A stretch of 64,000 nt of DNA from Lewinella sp050633125 (GCF_050633125.1 NZ_JBOEFX010000069.1:49994-113993), one strand, 5' to 3'; positions 9,371 through 17,523 are shown, counted from the stretch's first letter. A program made the numbers and translations. Notes: a model not told the origin generated them from the sequence alone.

Positions 9371-10240
9371 ATGCTGCAAAACCGTACAAAAAGCCGATTG
9401 TTACCTTATCTGATAGTTTCTCCCTACTTGCTACATCTCGTATTTTTCATTCTGTTTCCGGTAGGGTTTTCTATCCTGCTTACTTTCCATAAATGGAATA
9501 TTATTGCTCCGATGGAATTTGTAGGAATGGATAATTTTTCTCGTCTTATCCAGGATAGATTGTTTTGGAAGGCCATCTTGAATACCCTGAAATTTCTCCT
9601 TATTCATATCCCTTTACAGGTGTTGATCGCCTTGGGTTTGGCCTACGTCTTGAATGAAAAATTATTCATGCGTGGTTTTTTTCGAGCGTCTTTCTTCTTG
9701 CCGGTGGTAGTTTCCGGGGTGGTGGTTACTATCCTGTGGCAGCAATTACTGGGGGTCGAGACGGGGCTGTTGAATCGGATGTTGACGGATTTGGGCTTTG
9801 CCAGGGTAGGCTGGCTCACTAACCCCAAGATCGCTATGATCTCTATTGCGATAATGGCCACGTGGAAGAATGTGGGGCTGTACGTTATCCTTTTTTTAGT
9901 CGGTCTACAAGCTGTTCCACAAAGCTACTACGAGGCTGCAAAGGTAGAAGGAGCAAGCTCCTGGCAGCAGTTTAGGTACATTACTTTGCCGGCGATCAAT
10001 CCCACGCTTTTCATGGTAGCAATCTTGTCGACAATAGGAGGGTTTAGCCTCTTTATCGAACCCTACATTATGACAGATGGAGGCCCACTGAATAGTACCT
10101 TGTCGGCGATGCTCTACATCTACAAACAGGCCTTTGGGTATTACCACATGGGGTATTCCGCTACTTTGGGACTCTTTTTTGCGGTCCTGATTATGTTAGT
10201 AGTTGCTGTTCAGAAATACACGATTGAAGCTGACGAATAG
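9371..10240 (+). CDS. ABC sugar importer permease, MalF/UgpA type
   Basis: This 289-residue integral inner-membrane protein has six evident transmembrane segments; the first is 'LLPYLIVSPYLLHLVFFILF'. The conserved cytoplasmic EAA loop 'EAAKVEGASSWQQFRYI' contacts the ATPase. Length and pattern fit the short MalF-like permeases of carbohydrate uptake family 1. It pairs with the MalG-type permease at 10375, the MalK-type ATPase at 14231 and the binding lipoprotein at 15327. A 119-bp hairpin repeat separates the two permease genes, which are normally adjacent. Confidence 0.93.
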   Translation: MLQNRTKSRLLPYLIVSPYLLHLVFFILFPVGFSILLTFHKWNIIAPMEFVGMDNFSRLIQDRLFWKAILNTLKFLLIHIPLQVLIALGLAYVLNEKLFMRGFFRASFFLPVVVSGVVVTILWQQLLGVETGLLNRMLTDLGFARVGWLTNPKIAMISIAIMATWKNVGLYVILFLVGLQAVPQSYYEAAKVEGASSWQQFRYITLPAINPTLFMVAILSTIGGFSLFIEPYIMTDGGPLNSTLSAMLYIYKQAFGYYHMGYSATLGLFFAVLIMLVVAVQKYTIEADE

Positions 10241-10242
10241 AG

Positions 10243-10361
10243 ACAGCACAAAAATAAGTTGAACCTTCGCTTTCAAAATAAGTGGCTAAACGGTTCATTT
10301 ATAAGTGTGCCATTTATTTGGAAAGCTTAAAAGAAGGCTAAGCTTATTTTTTGCGCAATAC
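10243..10361. repeat. 119-bp hairpin repeat, copy 2 (inverted relative to copy 1)
   Basis: It starts ACAGCACAAAAATAAG and ends CTTATTTTTTGCGCAATAC. It has the same length as copy 1 and matches its reverse complement at both ends and in the core (GGCTAA, GTTCATTT, AAG, GTGCC in order). The arms differ from copy 1 yet still pair: CCTTC with GAAGG, CTTTC with GGAAAG, AAAATAA with TTATTT. It occupies almost the whole gap between the two permease genes and would form a strong hairpin in their shared mRNA. Confidence 0.8.
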
Positions 10362-10374
10362 ATAAGTATTTACC

Positions 10375-11190
10375 ATGAAATTATCCCGCATTCTGTTGTA
10401 CTTTGTTTTGGTGATAGCTGCGTTGGCTTTTATCTACCCATTCTATTGGATGCTGCTGGCTTCTTTTACGCCAGAAGCCAACATTACCAAGCTGGGTATT
10501 TTGCCGCAGGGTTTTACCTTGGACAACTACCTGGCACTCTTTGATAAAATCCCTATCTGGCGTTCTTTTTTGAACAGCAGTTTGGTCGCGCTCACGGCAA
10601 CAGCGGGCGTGTTGACCTTTGGGTCGATGACAGGCTACGCTTTGTCTAAGCTCCACTTTCGCGGGCGCGAGGCCCTTTTTTACATCATCATTTTTACGAT
10701 GACCCTCCCGTTTCAGATTACCTTAATCCCGAATTATATCCTCATGGTAGAATTTGGATGGGTAGATACGCTGGCAGCATTGATCGTACCTGCACTCAAT
10801 GGTGCGTTTGCCATTCTTCTTTTTCGGCAGGCTTTCAAAGCCATCCCTGATGACCTTATCTACGCCGCTCGGGTAGACGGTTGTGGTGAATTACGGATCA
10901 TTTTTCAGGTGCTATGGCCTAATATTTTACCCACATTGATTACTGTAGGGATCATCACTTTTATGAATTCGTGGAATGATGTCCTTTGGCCATTGATCGT
11001 CATTCGAGAAGAAGACTTAATGACGATGCCGCAATTGGTTACACTCTTTGCTGTAGGTGGGCGAGCTGAGGCACAGTTGGGGGTTAAGCTGGCAGCGGCA
11101 TTTTTACTAGCCTTGCCTATAATTATTGCTTACGCTGTTTTTCAGAAACATTTTATTCAGAGTATGGCTTCTTCAGGGCTAAAAGGATAA
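10375..11190 (+). CDS. ABC sugar importer permease, MalG/UgpE type
   Basis: This 271-residue inner-membrane permease has six transmembrane segments, starting with 'ILLYFVLVIAALAFIYPFYW', and the EAA loop 'AARVDGCGELRIIFQVLWP'. The C-terminal 'FLLALPIIIAYAVFQKHFI' is typical of MalG-like subunits. It is the second half of the heterodimeric channel with the 9371 gene product. The start at 10375 follows the hairpin repeat by 13 bases. The next gene, a second GH130 enzyme, starts 20 bases after its stop, so they are probably co-transcribed. Confidence 0.93.
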   Translation: MKLSRILLYFVLVIAALAFIYPFYWMLLASFTPEANITKLGILPQGFTLDNYLALFDKIPIWRSFLNSSLVALTATAGVLTFGSMTGYALSKLHFRGREALFYIIIFTMTLPFQITLIPNYILMVEFGWVDTLAALIVPALNGAFAILLFRQAFKAIPDDLIYAARVDGCGELRIIFQVLWPNILPTLITVGIITFMNSWNDVLWPLIVIREEDLMTMPQLVTLFAVGGRAEAQLGVKLAAAFLLALPIIIAYAVFQKHFIQSMASSGLKG

Positions 11191-11210
11191 CTAACGATCC
11201 ATAATTTAAT

Positions 11211-12641
11211 ATGAAAACAATCAAAAGAACAAAGATTCGATTATACGCTAACCCTCAACGGGTATTGGCTCGTTACCTCAATATTGGGAACGCAGCGCGC
11301 ATTGCGCCTGTTGCTGACTATATCCGATCGTTGCCGGCGGCGGCGGCGGCGGAGCAATTAGAGAACTTGTACCAGGAATTTGGCGAACGACACGCCGATT
11401 TGCCCGGTATTTTTCGCAAAAACTATGAAAGGGTGACCCAATACGTTCCACCCCTTGCAGACGCTCCTAAGCAGGTACTACTCGGCGCTTATTTTACCAA
11501 TGAGTACAGTATTGAAGCTGCTGCGCTTTTTAACCCTTCCATTGTCGTTCATCCTGACCAGCAAGGAGTTTCAGCGGGGGGCGTACGATTCTTGATGAGT
11601 TTGAGGGCTGCTGGAGAAGGGCATATTTCTTCCGTTACGTTTGCCACTGGGTTGATAGATGCGCAAGGAGGCGTTGTGCTTGACGAGCGCTCCGGGTATC
11701 TCTCGAGCGGGAACGTTTCCTCGAACCTGGTACGTGACAAGTCTTTTGTGATAAACAGGTTGGATATTTCCGATGAAGGACAAGAGCTTTTAGCACAAAC
11801 TTTACCCGCGTCTTTTAGCTTAGCGGAAGCAAAGCAAGTTGTTGATACGTTGTCTGAACTAACGCCTGCCCAGCAGCAGGAAATTAAAGCGGAACTGACA
11901 CTCGTCTTTGAATTAAATTATGAAGTAGATTTTGATGAAAGCACTCCTCTGATGAGTAGAGTTCTTTTTCCACATTCTCAGTCAGAAACCAATGGAATGG
12001 AAGATGCTCGTTTCGTGACTTTTACGCATAGCGACGAGACCACTTACCTGGGAACTTATACGGCATATAATGGCCGGGAAATTCGACCACAACTTATTGA
12101 AACCAAGGATTTTCGTCATTTTAAAATCGGTCCTTTTTACGGCAGTATGGCTTCGGATAAAGGAATGGCCCTCTTCCCTGAAAAAATAGGCAGCCGTTAC
12201 GCCATGGTTGGCCGTCAAGGAGGCCGTAGCTTATCGATCATGTACTCCGATGATCGCCATTTTTGGGAGGAGTCACAGCCGCTGCAAGTACCAGAACGGG
12301 GCTGGGAGATGTTGCAAATCGGTAATTGTGGAAGCCCCGTAAAGACGGCCGCTGGCTGGCTATTGCTCACCCATGGCGTGGGCCCTATGCGTAAATATGT
12401 GCTGAGTTGTACGCTCCTCGATCTTGAAAAACCGGAAAAGGTGATCGCCAGCCTGGAACTGCCGCTTTTGTCACCAAACGCTGAAGAAAGAGAAGGTTAC
12501 GTACCCAATGTGCTGTACACCTGTGGCATGATCGCGCATGCTGGTCATTTGGTTATTCCTTATGCCATGTCAGATAGCGCTATCAGCTTCGCGACTGTTG
12601 CGGAGAACGATCTTATTGCTGAATTATTAAAGAAAAACTAA
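11211..12641 (+). CDS. GH130 family glycosidase/phosphorylase, long form (476 aa)
   Basis: This second GH130-type enzyme differs from the 8304 product. It has an N-terminal helical extension of about 110 residues containing an Ala run encoded by GCG repeats, then the propeller. 'NPSIVVHPDQ' marks the start of the propeller, 'GMEDARF' at residues 262-268 is the family G-x-E-D-x-R signature with the catalytic Asp, and 'GNCGSPVKTAAGWLLLTHG' is the later conserved strand pair. Length and extension fit the longer GH130 subfamilies that act on short mannosides. There is no signal peptide, so it is cytoplasmic. The next gene begins at the base after its stop codon (TAAATG), indicating tight coupling. 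Confidence 0.88.
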   Translation: MKTIKRTKIRLYANPQRVLARYLNIGNAARIAPVADYIRSLPAAAAAEQLENLYQEFGERHADLPGIFRKNYERVTQYVPPLADAPKQVLLGAYFTNEYSIEAAALFNPSIVVHPDQQGVSAGGVRFLMSLRAAGEGHISSVTFATGLIDAQGGVVLDERSGYLSSGNVSSNLVRDKSFVINRLDISDEGQELLAQTLPASFSLAEAKQVVDTLSELTPAQQQEIKAELTLVFELNYEVDFDESTPLMSRVLFPHSQSETNGMEDARFVTFTHSDETTYLGTYTAYNGREIRPQLIETKDFRHFKIGPFYGSMASDKGMALFPEKIGSRYAMVGRQGGRSLSIMYSDDRHFWEESQPLQVPERGWEMLQIGNCGSPVKTAAGWLLLTHGVGPMRKYVLSCTLLDLEKPEKVIASLELPLLSPNAEEREGYVPNVLYTCGMIAHAGHLVIPYAMSDSAISFATVAENDLIAELLKKN

Positions 12642-13958
12642 ATGAGGGCTAGATATATTCTTCTCCAAGTTTTAGGCTTAGCAAGCTTCTGCTTTAGCTG
12701 CTCACCATCACCTGCTGCTGCTGCTGAGGACGAAACAACACAGGCTGAAAGCCCGGTAAGCTTAATCAATACGAGTCATCTCGATCATTTATTCACCACC
12801 CTCAAAGTAAAAGACCAAGAGGTAGGTGGCATCTGGATTTACAGCGAGGCACCTGATTATCGTCTGGTGACGGATGAAGACGAGGGCTTCACTTGTGTGG
12901 ATGATGTGGCGCGTAGCTTGGTTTTTTATTGCCGCTATTATGAGCAGGAACCTTCGGCCAAGATCCTTGAAAGAATTGAATCTCTGGCTGAGTTTATCTT
13001 GCAAATGCAAGCAGAAAATGGATACTTTAATAATTTCGTTTTTCCTGACGGAACGGTGAATACGACACACCAAAATAGCGTTGCCACTCCCAACTCGTGG
13101 TCATGGAGAGCTTTTTGGGCTTTGACGGAACTTCGAGTAGTGAATGCTAAGGAGCTAAAGGAGGTACAAAGCCGTAGCCTTACGGTAATTGACGTAATGA
13201 TTCCTCTTATTAGCCAATTGTGTCCAGAACCCGAGGATACTTACGAGGTCGCAGGACTATCGCTTCCCCGTTGTTTATCGGAAATGGGGACAGACCAGAT
13301 TGCTGTTATCTTGCAAGGGCTCAATAACCATTATCGCCAGTCTCCTTCTGAGGAACTGAGAGCGCTTATTAGGAAAATGGGGGATTTAATGCTGAGTGCG
13401 CAGGCCGGTAGCGAAGAACAAGCTCCCTATGGAGCATTTTTGAGCTGGCAGAACCTGTGGCATGCCTGGGGGAATACGCAAGCTTATGCACTGCTGTCAG
13501 CAGGAGAGCTGATCGAAGAAGCCAGTTTTGTAGCTGCTGGCTTACGTGAAGTACGTGGTTTTCAGTCGTACTTTTTAGCCCAAGATGGGCTCCATGCTTT
13601 CGAAATAGAGCAAAAAGACAAAAAGCTGGTGCTTGTCAATGTTCGACAATTTCCGCAGATAGCATATAATATCCGCCCGATGGTCTATGCTGCACTGAAG
13701 GCTTACGAGCTAACTGGCGAAGAGGCTTACGCGCTTCAGGCTGCGGAGTTAACGGCTTGGTTTTTGGGCGATAACCCCGCTGAAAAGGTCATCTATGATG
13801 CCACTAGCGGTCGCACTTTTGATGGCATCAATAGCGCGGATCAGGTGAATCAAAATTCGGGAGCAGAATCTACCATTGAGGCTTTGCTGACGTTGCTTGC
13901 GGTAGAGCAGGTACCCGTCGCACAGGCGGCGCTGCTAGCTGTGGTGAAACCAGAATAA
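12642..13958 (+). CDS. Lipoprotein with alpha/alpha-barrel-like domain, mannoside locus
   Basis: This 438-residue protein has a lipoprotein signal ('GLASFCFSC', Cys about 20), so it is probably anchored in the outer or inner membrane facing the periplasm. The mature part is helical with paired helices and conserved-looking aromatic and acidic clusters: 'GGIWIYSEAP', 'GFTCVDDVARSLVF', 'SWSWRAFWAL', 'NPAEKVIYDATSGRTFDGI'. From memory, a related string, G-Y-C-T-D-D-N-A-R-A-L, occurs in helical domains encoded beside GH130 genes, so a role in mannoside processing is plausible. I cannot assign a glycoside hydrolase family or a reaction. Its start overlaps the end of the GH130 gene's translation unit, so it is in the same operon. 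Confidence 0.75.
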   Translation: MRARYILLQVLGLASFCFSCSPSPAAAAEDETTQAESPVSLINTSHLDHLFTTLKVKDQEVGGIWIYSEAPDYRLVTDEDEGFTCVDDVARSLVFYCRYYEQEPSAKILERIESLAEFILQMQAENGYFNNFVFPDGTVNTTHQNSVATPNSWSWRAFWALTELRVVNAKELKEVQSRSLTVIDVMIPLISQLCPEPEDTYEVAGLSLPRCLSEMGTDQIAVILQGLNNHYRQSPSEELRALIRKMGDLMLSAQAGSEEQAPYGAFLSWQNLWHAWGNTQAYALLSAGELIEEASFVAAGLREVRGFQSYFLAQDGLHAFEIEQKDKKLVLVNVRQFPQIAYNIRPMVYAALKAYELTGEEAYALQAAELTAWFLGDNPAEKVIYDATSGRTFDGINSADQVNQNSGAESTIEALLTLLAVEQVPVAQAALLAVVKPE

Positions 13959-13981
13959 GCACTTTGTTTTGATTTTTTCTA

Positions 13982-14182
13982 GCCACTGAGGCACTGAGAC
14001 ACAGAGGTTTTATATTTGGAAATCTAAAGCAATAAAACCCGCAAAAAAAAGTACTAAGCTCATCTTAGTTTCCGAACTAAGATGTTATATCAATCTGGTC
14101 TTCTGACCAGCTCGCAGAACACTAGCCGACTTGGCTATAAAAGAAACTGTGTTATTCCGTGTCTCTGTGCCTCTCTGTGGCC
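13982..14182. repeat. Long imperfect inverted repeat of the CACTGAGGCAC type
   Basis: The left arm (13982-14007, GCCACTGAGGCACTGAGACAC...) and right arm (14157-14182, ...GTCTCTGTGCCTCTCTGTGG) are imperfect inverted copies about 150 bases apart. A similar, shorter version lies at 42282-42348. Sequences of this kind, with repeated CACTAAGGCAC-like words, are familiar from intergenic regions of Bacteroidota. The element encloses the two-hairpin unit at 14061-14110 and fills most of the gap before the malK-type gene. Confidence 0.6.
14061..14110. repeat. Two-hairpin repeat, copy 1
   Basis: Hairpin 1 (14061-14084) has a perfect 10-bp stem, CATCTTAGTT with AACTAAGATG, around TCCG. Hairpin 2 (14095-14110) has a 6-bp stem, CTGGTC with GACCAG, around TTCT. 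The same pair, in the same order and with the same sequence themes, is found at 21003-21053. Confidence 0.65.
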
Positions 14183-14230
14183 AAATATACTACAACGCTT
14201 TATTAATCAATCTCTTAAATACGCTTTTCA

Positions 14231-15358
14231 ATGGCAGCAATAAAATTTGACAAGGTCACTAAGCAATACGGCAAAGTACAGGCCATCAAAGAAGTAACTT
14301 TAGGAGTGAAAGACCGTGAGTTCATGGTTTTAGTAGGGCCTTCCGGGTGCGGGAAATCTACATTGCTACGTATGATTGCCGGCTTGGAGGAAATCAGTAT
14401 GGGAGAACTTTACATCGGCGACCAAGTTGTTAATGAATTGCCTCCAAAGGATCGTGATATTGCTATTGTCTTTCAGAATTATGCACTCTACCCACACATG
14501 ACTGCCTATGAAAATATGGCGTTCGGATTAAAAATACGGGGAATGAGTAAAGCGGTCATTCACGAAAAAGTCATGAGCGCCGCCGCCATTCTGGGTATCG
14601 AAGACCTATTGGGAAGAAAGCCCAAAGCGATGTCGGGTGGGCAACGGCAGCGTATTGCCATTGGCCGAGCGATTGTACGAGAACCAAGAGTGTTTCTTTT
14701 TGACGAACCCCTCAGTAACCTAGATGCTAAATTACGAGGGCAGATGAGATTGGAGATTGCTCGCCTACATAAAAAGCTGCAGACCACGATCGTCTATGTT
14801 ACGCACGATCAAGTAGAAGCAATGACATTGGGGGATCGCATAGCGGTAATTAACCAGGGCGTTATCCAGCAAGTTGATACGCCTGATAATCTCTACCGAT
14901 TTCCACGAAATCGTTTTGTTGCAGGGTTTATTGGCACGCCTCCCATGAATTTCCTGGATGGAAAAATAACACAAGAAGAAGGAGATATCATCTTTCGTGA
15001 CGAAGCGACTGGGCAAATACGTGTTTCGGTAAAAAATCAGGCAGAAATTGCTGCATTTCTTCACCAGAAAGTGACCATGGGTATTCGTCCAGAACACATC
15101 TATGCCAGTGCTGCCAAAGCCGGGCCTAAAGCCATTCCCTTTAGTGCGCACATTCCAATGGTGGAACGTTTGGGGCATGAATGCTTCGCCTTTTTAACCA
15201 TTGGTAACCAGCAAATATCGGCCCGCTTACTCAGTGAAGAAGTGAGTAACAATTTGCCCGCAACGATGGATCTTTATATAGAACGAGAAAAAATCCATTT
15301 TTTTTCCGCTGAGACGGGGGAGTCACTTACGACTGCTCCGCACGAAGTAGTACATTAA
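14231..15358 (+). CDS. ABC sugar importer ATPase, MalK/UgpC/MsmK type
   Basis: This is the 375-residue ATP-binding subunit of a carbohydrate importer. Walker A GPSGCGKS is at 36-43, the Q-loop 'VFQNYALYPHMT' at about 80-91, the signature MSGGQRQ at 134-140, Walker B 'VFLFDEP' at 154-160, the D-loop 'LSNLDA', and the H-loop His is near 192 ('YVTHDQ'). A C-terminal TOBE-type regulatory region follows ('FVAGFIGTPPMNFL', 'MGIRPEHI'). It is a full-length member of the family whose ATPases drive MalFG-type permeases, so it is the likely motor for the 9371/10375 pair. Its last 32 bases overlap the convergent binding-protein gene. Confidence 0.95.
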   Translation: MAAIKFDKVTKQYGKVQAIKEVTLGVKDREFMVLVGPSGCGKSTLLRMIAGLEEISMGELYIGDQVVNELPPKDRDIAIVFQNYALYPHMTAYENMAFGLKIRGMSKAVIHEKVMSAAAILGIEDLLGRKPKAMSGGQRQRIAIGRAIVREPRVFLFDEPLSNLDAKLRGQMRLEIARLHKKLQTTIVYVTHDQVEAMTLGDRIAVINQGVIQQVDTPDNLYRFPRNRFVAGFIGTPPMNFLDGKITQEEGDIIFRDEATGQIRVSVKNQAEIAAFLHQKVTMGIRPEHIYASAAKAGPKAIPFSAHIPMVERLGHECFAFLTIGNQQISARLLSEEVSNNLPATMDLYIEREKIHFFSAETGESLTTAPHEVVH

Positions 15359-16697
15359 CGGCTGCTTCTGCATCCGCGATTGCTTGTTCTGGGGTTTTGG
15401 TTTGATACAGCACGCAAGCTTCATACTCTTGTGAAATAATATCAAATACCTCTGTCAAGTAAGGGCTATAATCTCCTCCAACAACATATTGTACTTGATT
15501 TGCAAACGCCTGCATTTTAGGAAAAGCAGCAAAGTGTTCAATGAACGCTGACAACTGATTTAGGTTTTGTCGGCGAGGGAGCTGGTTAGTCATTTTTAGA
15601 AATTGCAAATCCGCTTCCTCTGTCACCATACTTTTTATGAATTCCCACGCGGCCTGTGGCGCTTTACAAGTATTGAAAATAACGAAGCTTTTGGGGTCGC
15701 AGTAGGTATAGATAGGCCCTTTGTGTGTATCTGGTACAGGCATTGGGGCGAAATTATATGCGAAATCGTCCTTTTTGAATCGTTCCAGGTATTGAATTTC
15801 CCAAGGCCCCGTCCACTTGCTGGCGTATTGTTCGGCGACGAAGAGATCCTGGCCAGCAGATTCGGATTGTTTAGAAAAGTAGTTTTCCCTATAGAGTGTT
15901 TGCAAAAAACGGAAAGCTTCAATGGCGTGCTCGTTGTTAAAGTTAGCTTTACCATCTTTAATGAGCGGAGCCCCTCCGGAAGCTGCCAGATATAGCGGGT
16001 AAAAATTGAACAAACGTTGATACCACGCTAGCTTTACAGAGGTGTTGCCAAACCATTGATCAACATAGCCATCATTGTTTTCGTCACTTTGAAAATCTTT
16101 GGCCGCTTGCAGAAACTCGGAATAGGTGGCAGGAAATTGATCATAACCTAGCTCGCTGAGCAGCCGCTTGTTGTAAATTGTCATGATCGGATTTATCTTC
16201 CACGGGAGTTGGTAAATATGCCCATTTTTAGCCGTGATCTCCTGAATAGTAGAGGGGGAGCAACGACTTTGGATAAAATCAAGAAACCCATCAAGGGTAT
16301 CTAGTGCCACGAGAATATCAGCGTCACTGTAAAAAGCAACGGTGCCTTGCCAAATGTTGGAATAAACATCGGGAGTTGTACGCGCCACCACTGCTGCCAG
16401 GATGATTTCTTCACTAGACTGCCCCTCGGGAATTGGCTGATATTTAATAGGAGTATTAGGATGCGCGCCTTGCCATTGTTCCACCGCCCAGTCGGAAAAA
16501 GCGATCTCGCCGCCATTGTTTGATGTCCAATAAGTAATCGTAGTATCTGAGGCATTTTTTTCTTGGCTACAACTGGCCAGGGAAAAAGAAAAAAACGCAA
16601 AGAATAGAAATATCGACCAGGCTCTAAGCTGAAATAAAGGATAGCTTTTCAAGGAGTGATTGGTTTGTGTCTTGAAGACTATTGCTGTCTTAATCAA
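15327..16697 (-). CDS. ABC sugar-binding lipoprotein (extracellular solute-binding protein family 1)
   Basis: This 456-residue lipoprotein has a long N-terminus and then a hydrophobic segment ending 'FSFSLASCSQ' (Cys about 43). The mature part has family-1 solute-binding features: 'ITYWTSNNGG', 'DVYSNIWQGTVAFYSD', 'GHIYQLPWKINPIMTIYNKRLL' split over a hinge strand, and 'AAWEFIKSMVTEEADL'. Its job is to deliver sugar to the MalF/MalG-type channel. It is transcribed towards the ATPase gene, and the two 3' ends overlap by 32 bases (15327-15358), so their mRNAs are complementary there. The start ATG at 16697 gives an unusually long n-region, and a later start cannot be excluded. Confidence 0.92.
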   Translation of the reverse strand: MIKTAIVFKTQTNHSLKSYPLFQLRAWSIFLFFAFFSFSLASCSQEKNASDTTITYWTSNNGGEIAFSDWAVEQWQGAHPNTPIKYQPIPEGQSSEEIILAAVVARTTPDVYSNIWQGTVAFYSDADILVALDTLDGFLDFIQSRCSPSTIQEITAKNGHIYQLPWKINPIMTIYNKRLLSELGYDQFPATYSEFLQAAKDFQSDENNDGYVDQWFGNTSVKLAWYQRLFNFYPLYLAASGGAPLIKDGKANFNNEHAIEAFRFLQTLYRENYFSKQSESAGQDLFVAEQYASKWTGPWEIQYLERFKKDDFAYNFAPMPVPDTHKGPIYTYCDPKSFVIFNTCKAPQAAWEFIKSMVTEEADLQFLKMTNQLPRRQNLNQLSAFIEHFAAFPKMQAFANQVQYVVGGDYSPYLTEVFDIISQEYEACVLYQTKTPEQAIADAEAAVNVLLRAEQS

Positions 16698-16814
16698 GAG
16701 TGATGTAGTGGAATAATTAAGCGTATAAGATAAGCTTTTTTAGTGAGATAGTAAGGGGATTGTATGCCATTTTTCTAGCGTGAAAACAAAACCTTTCTAA
16801 GTAAACAACCAGTA

Positions 16815-16836
16815 AAACATACTATATGGTATTTTT
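16815..16836. promoter_or_regulatory. Candidate TetR operator upstream of its own gene
   Basis: AAACATAC, six bases, then GTATTTTT. It has the same arm and spacing pattern as the perfect site at 17467-17488. It abuts the TetR gene's -7 element, the right position for autorepression. Confidence 0.65.
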
Positions 16837-16838
16837 TG

Positions 16839-16846
16839 TACCTTTG
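16839..16846 (+). promoter_or_regulatory. -7 promoter element of the TetR gene
   Basis: TACCTTTG matches TAnnTTTG. It ends only four bases before the ATG at 16851, so the transcript would start at or beside the start codon, which implies a leaderless or near-leaderless mRNA. No convincing -33 TTTG is seen. Confidence 0.45.
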
Positions 16847-16850
16847 TAGC

Positions 16851-17453
16851 ATGGAGCAAAAAACAAAGTCAGAACTCACTAGGCAGTTAATCATTGATGA
16901 GTCATTTAAATTGTTCTATCAAAGTGGTTTTAAAACCACGAGTGTAGATAAAATAATGAGCGCTACCAAGCTTACCAAAGGTGCGTTTTATCATCATTTT
17001 AAAAACAAAAAGGAAGTTGGGCTTGCAGTGATTAGCCTAGCGGTACAAAAGCGAGTATACAAGGGAATGATTACTCCCTTGTACCAAGATGGAAATGCGT
17101 TAGAAATAATAGAATCTACTTTTATAGAGCGTTTAAAGTCCTTTTCACTGTATGAAAAACAGCATGGGTGCCCTTTGAATAACTTTATTAATGAAGTTGC
17201 GGATTTTGAAACGGCCTATCAATTAGCTTTGAAAAGGATAATAGAGGAATGGAAATCTGCACTAGTTTATTTAATCGATAGAGGAAAAGAGGAAAACGCT
17301 ATTAGCAAAAATATTTCCAGTAAGGCCTTGGCTGTTTATTTGATAAGTGCTTTTGAAGGCATTCGTGGTATCCGTAAATTATATGATAATGATTTGATTC
17401 TTGATGAATACATTGCGGGCCTTTCTTTTTATTTGAAGCAAATAGGAGTGTAA
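16851..17453 (+). CDS. TetR/AcrR family transcriptional regulator
   Basis: This is a protein of about 200 residues. The N-terminal helix-turn-helix is clear ('TTSVDKIMSATKLTKGAFYH', then 'HFKNKKEVG'), followed by a helical ligand-binding domain ending 'EYIAGLSFYLKQIGV'. I chose ATG 16851 (MEQKTK) over an upstream TTG at 16836, because the TTG lies inside the operator. Two matching palindromes, one overlapping its promoter and one between it and the SDR gene, suggest that it represses itself and the downstream oxidoreductase. The overall pattern fits regulators that sense a small electrophile or organic compound; the ligand is unknown. Confidence 0.9.
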   Translation: MEQKTKSELTRQLIIDESFKLFYQSGFKTTSVDKIMSATKLTKGAFYHHFKNKKEVGLAVISLAVQKRVYKGMITPLYQDGNALEIIESTFIERLKSFSLYEKQHGCPLNNFINEVADFETAYQLALKRIIEEWKSALVYLIDRGKEENAISKNISSKALAVYLISAFEGIRGIRKLYDNDLILDEYIAGLSFYLKQIGV

Positions 17454-17466
17454 TTTTTTTGCCTAT

Positions 17467-17488
17467 AAACATACTGGTTGGTATGTTT
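17467..17488. promoter_or_regulatory. TetR operator between the regulator and SDR genes
   Basis: AAACATAC (17467-17474), six-base spacer TGGTTG, GTATGTTT (17481-17488): a perfect 8-bp inverted repeat. It is the better of the two copies and lies 36 bases before the SDR start. Confidence 0.75.
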
Positions 17489-17492
17489 GTCG

Positions 17493-17506
17493 TGTTACAT
17501 GTAACA
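17493..17506. promoter_or_regulatory. 14-bp perfect palindrome TGTTACATGTAACA
   Basis: It is a perfect palindrome five bases after the TetR operator and 17 bases before the SDR start. It is a possible second protein-binding site of unknown recognition. Confidence 0.4.
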
Positions 17507-17523
17507 ATAAATTGAACAAGACA

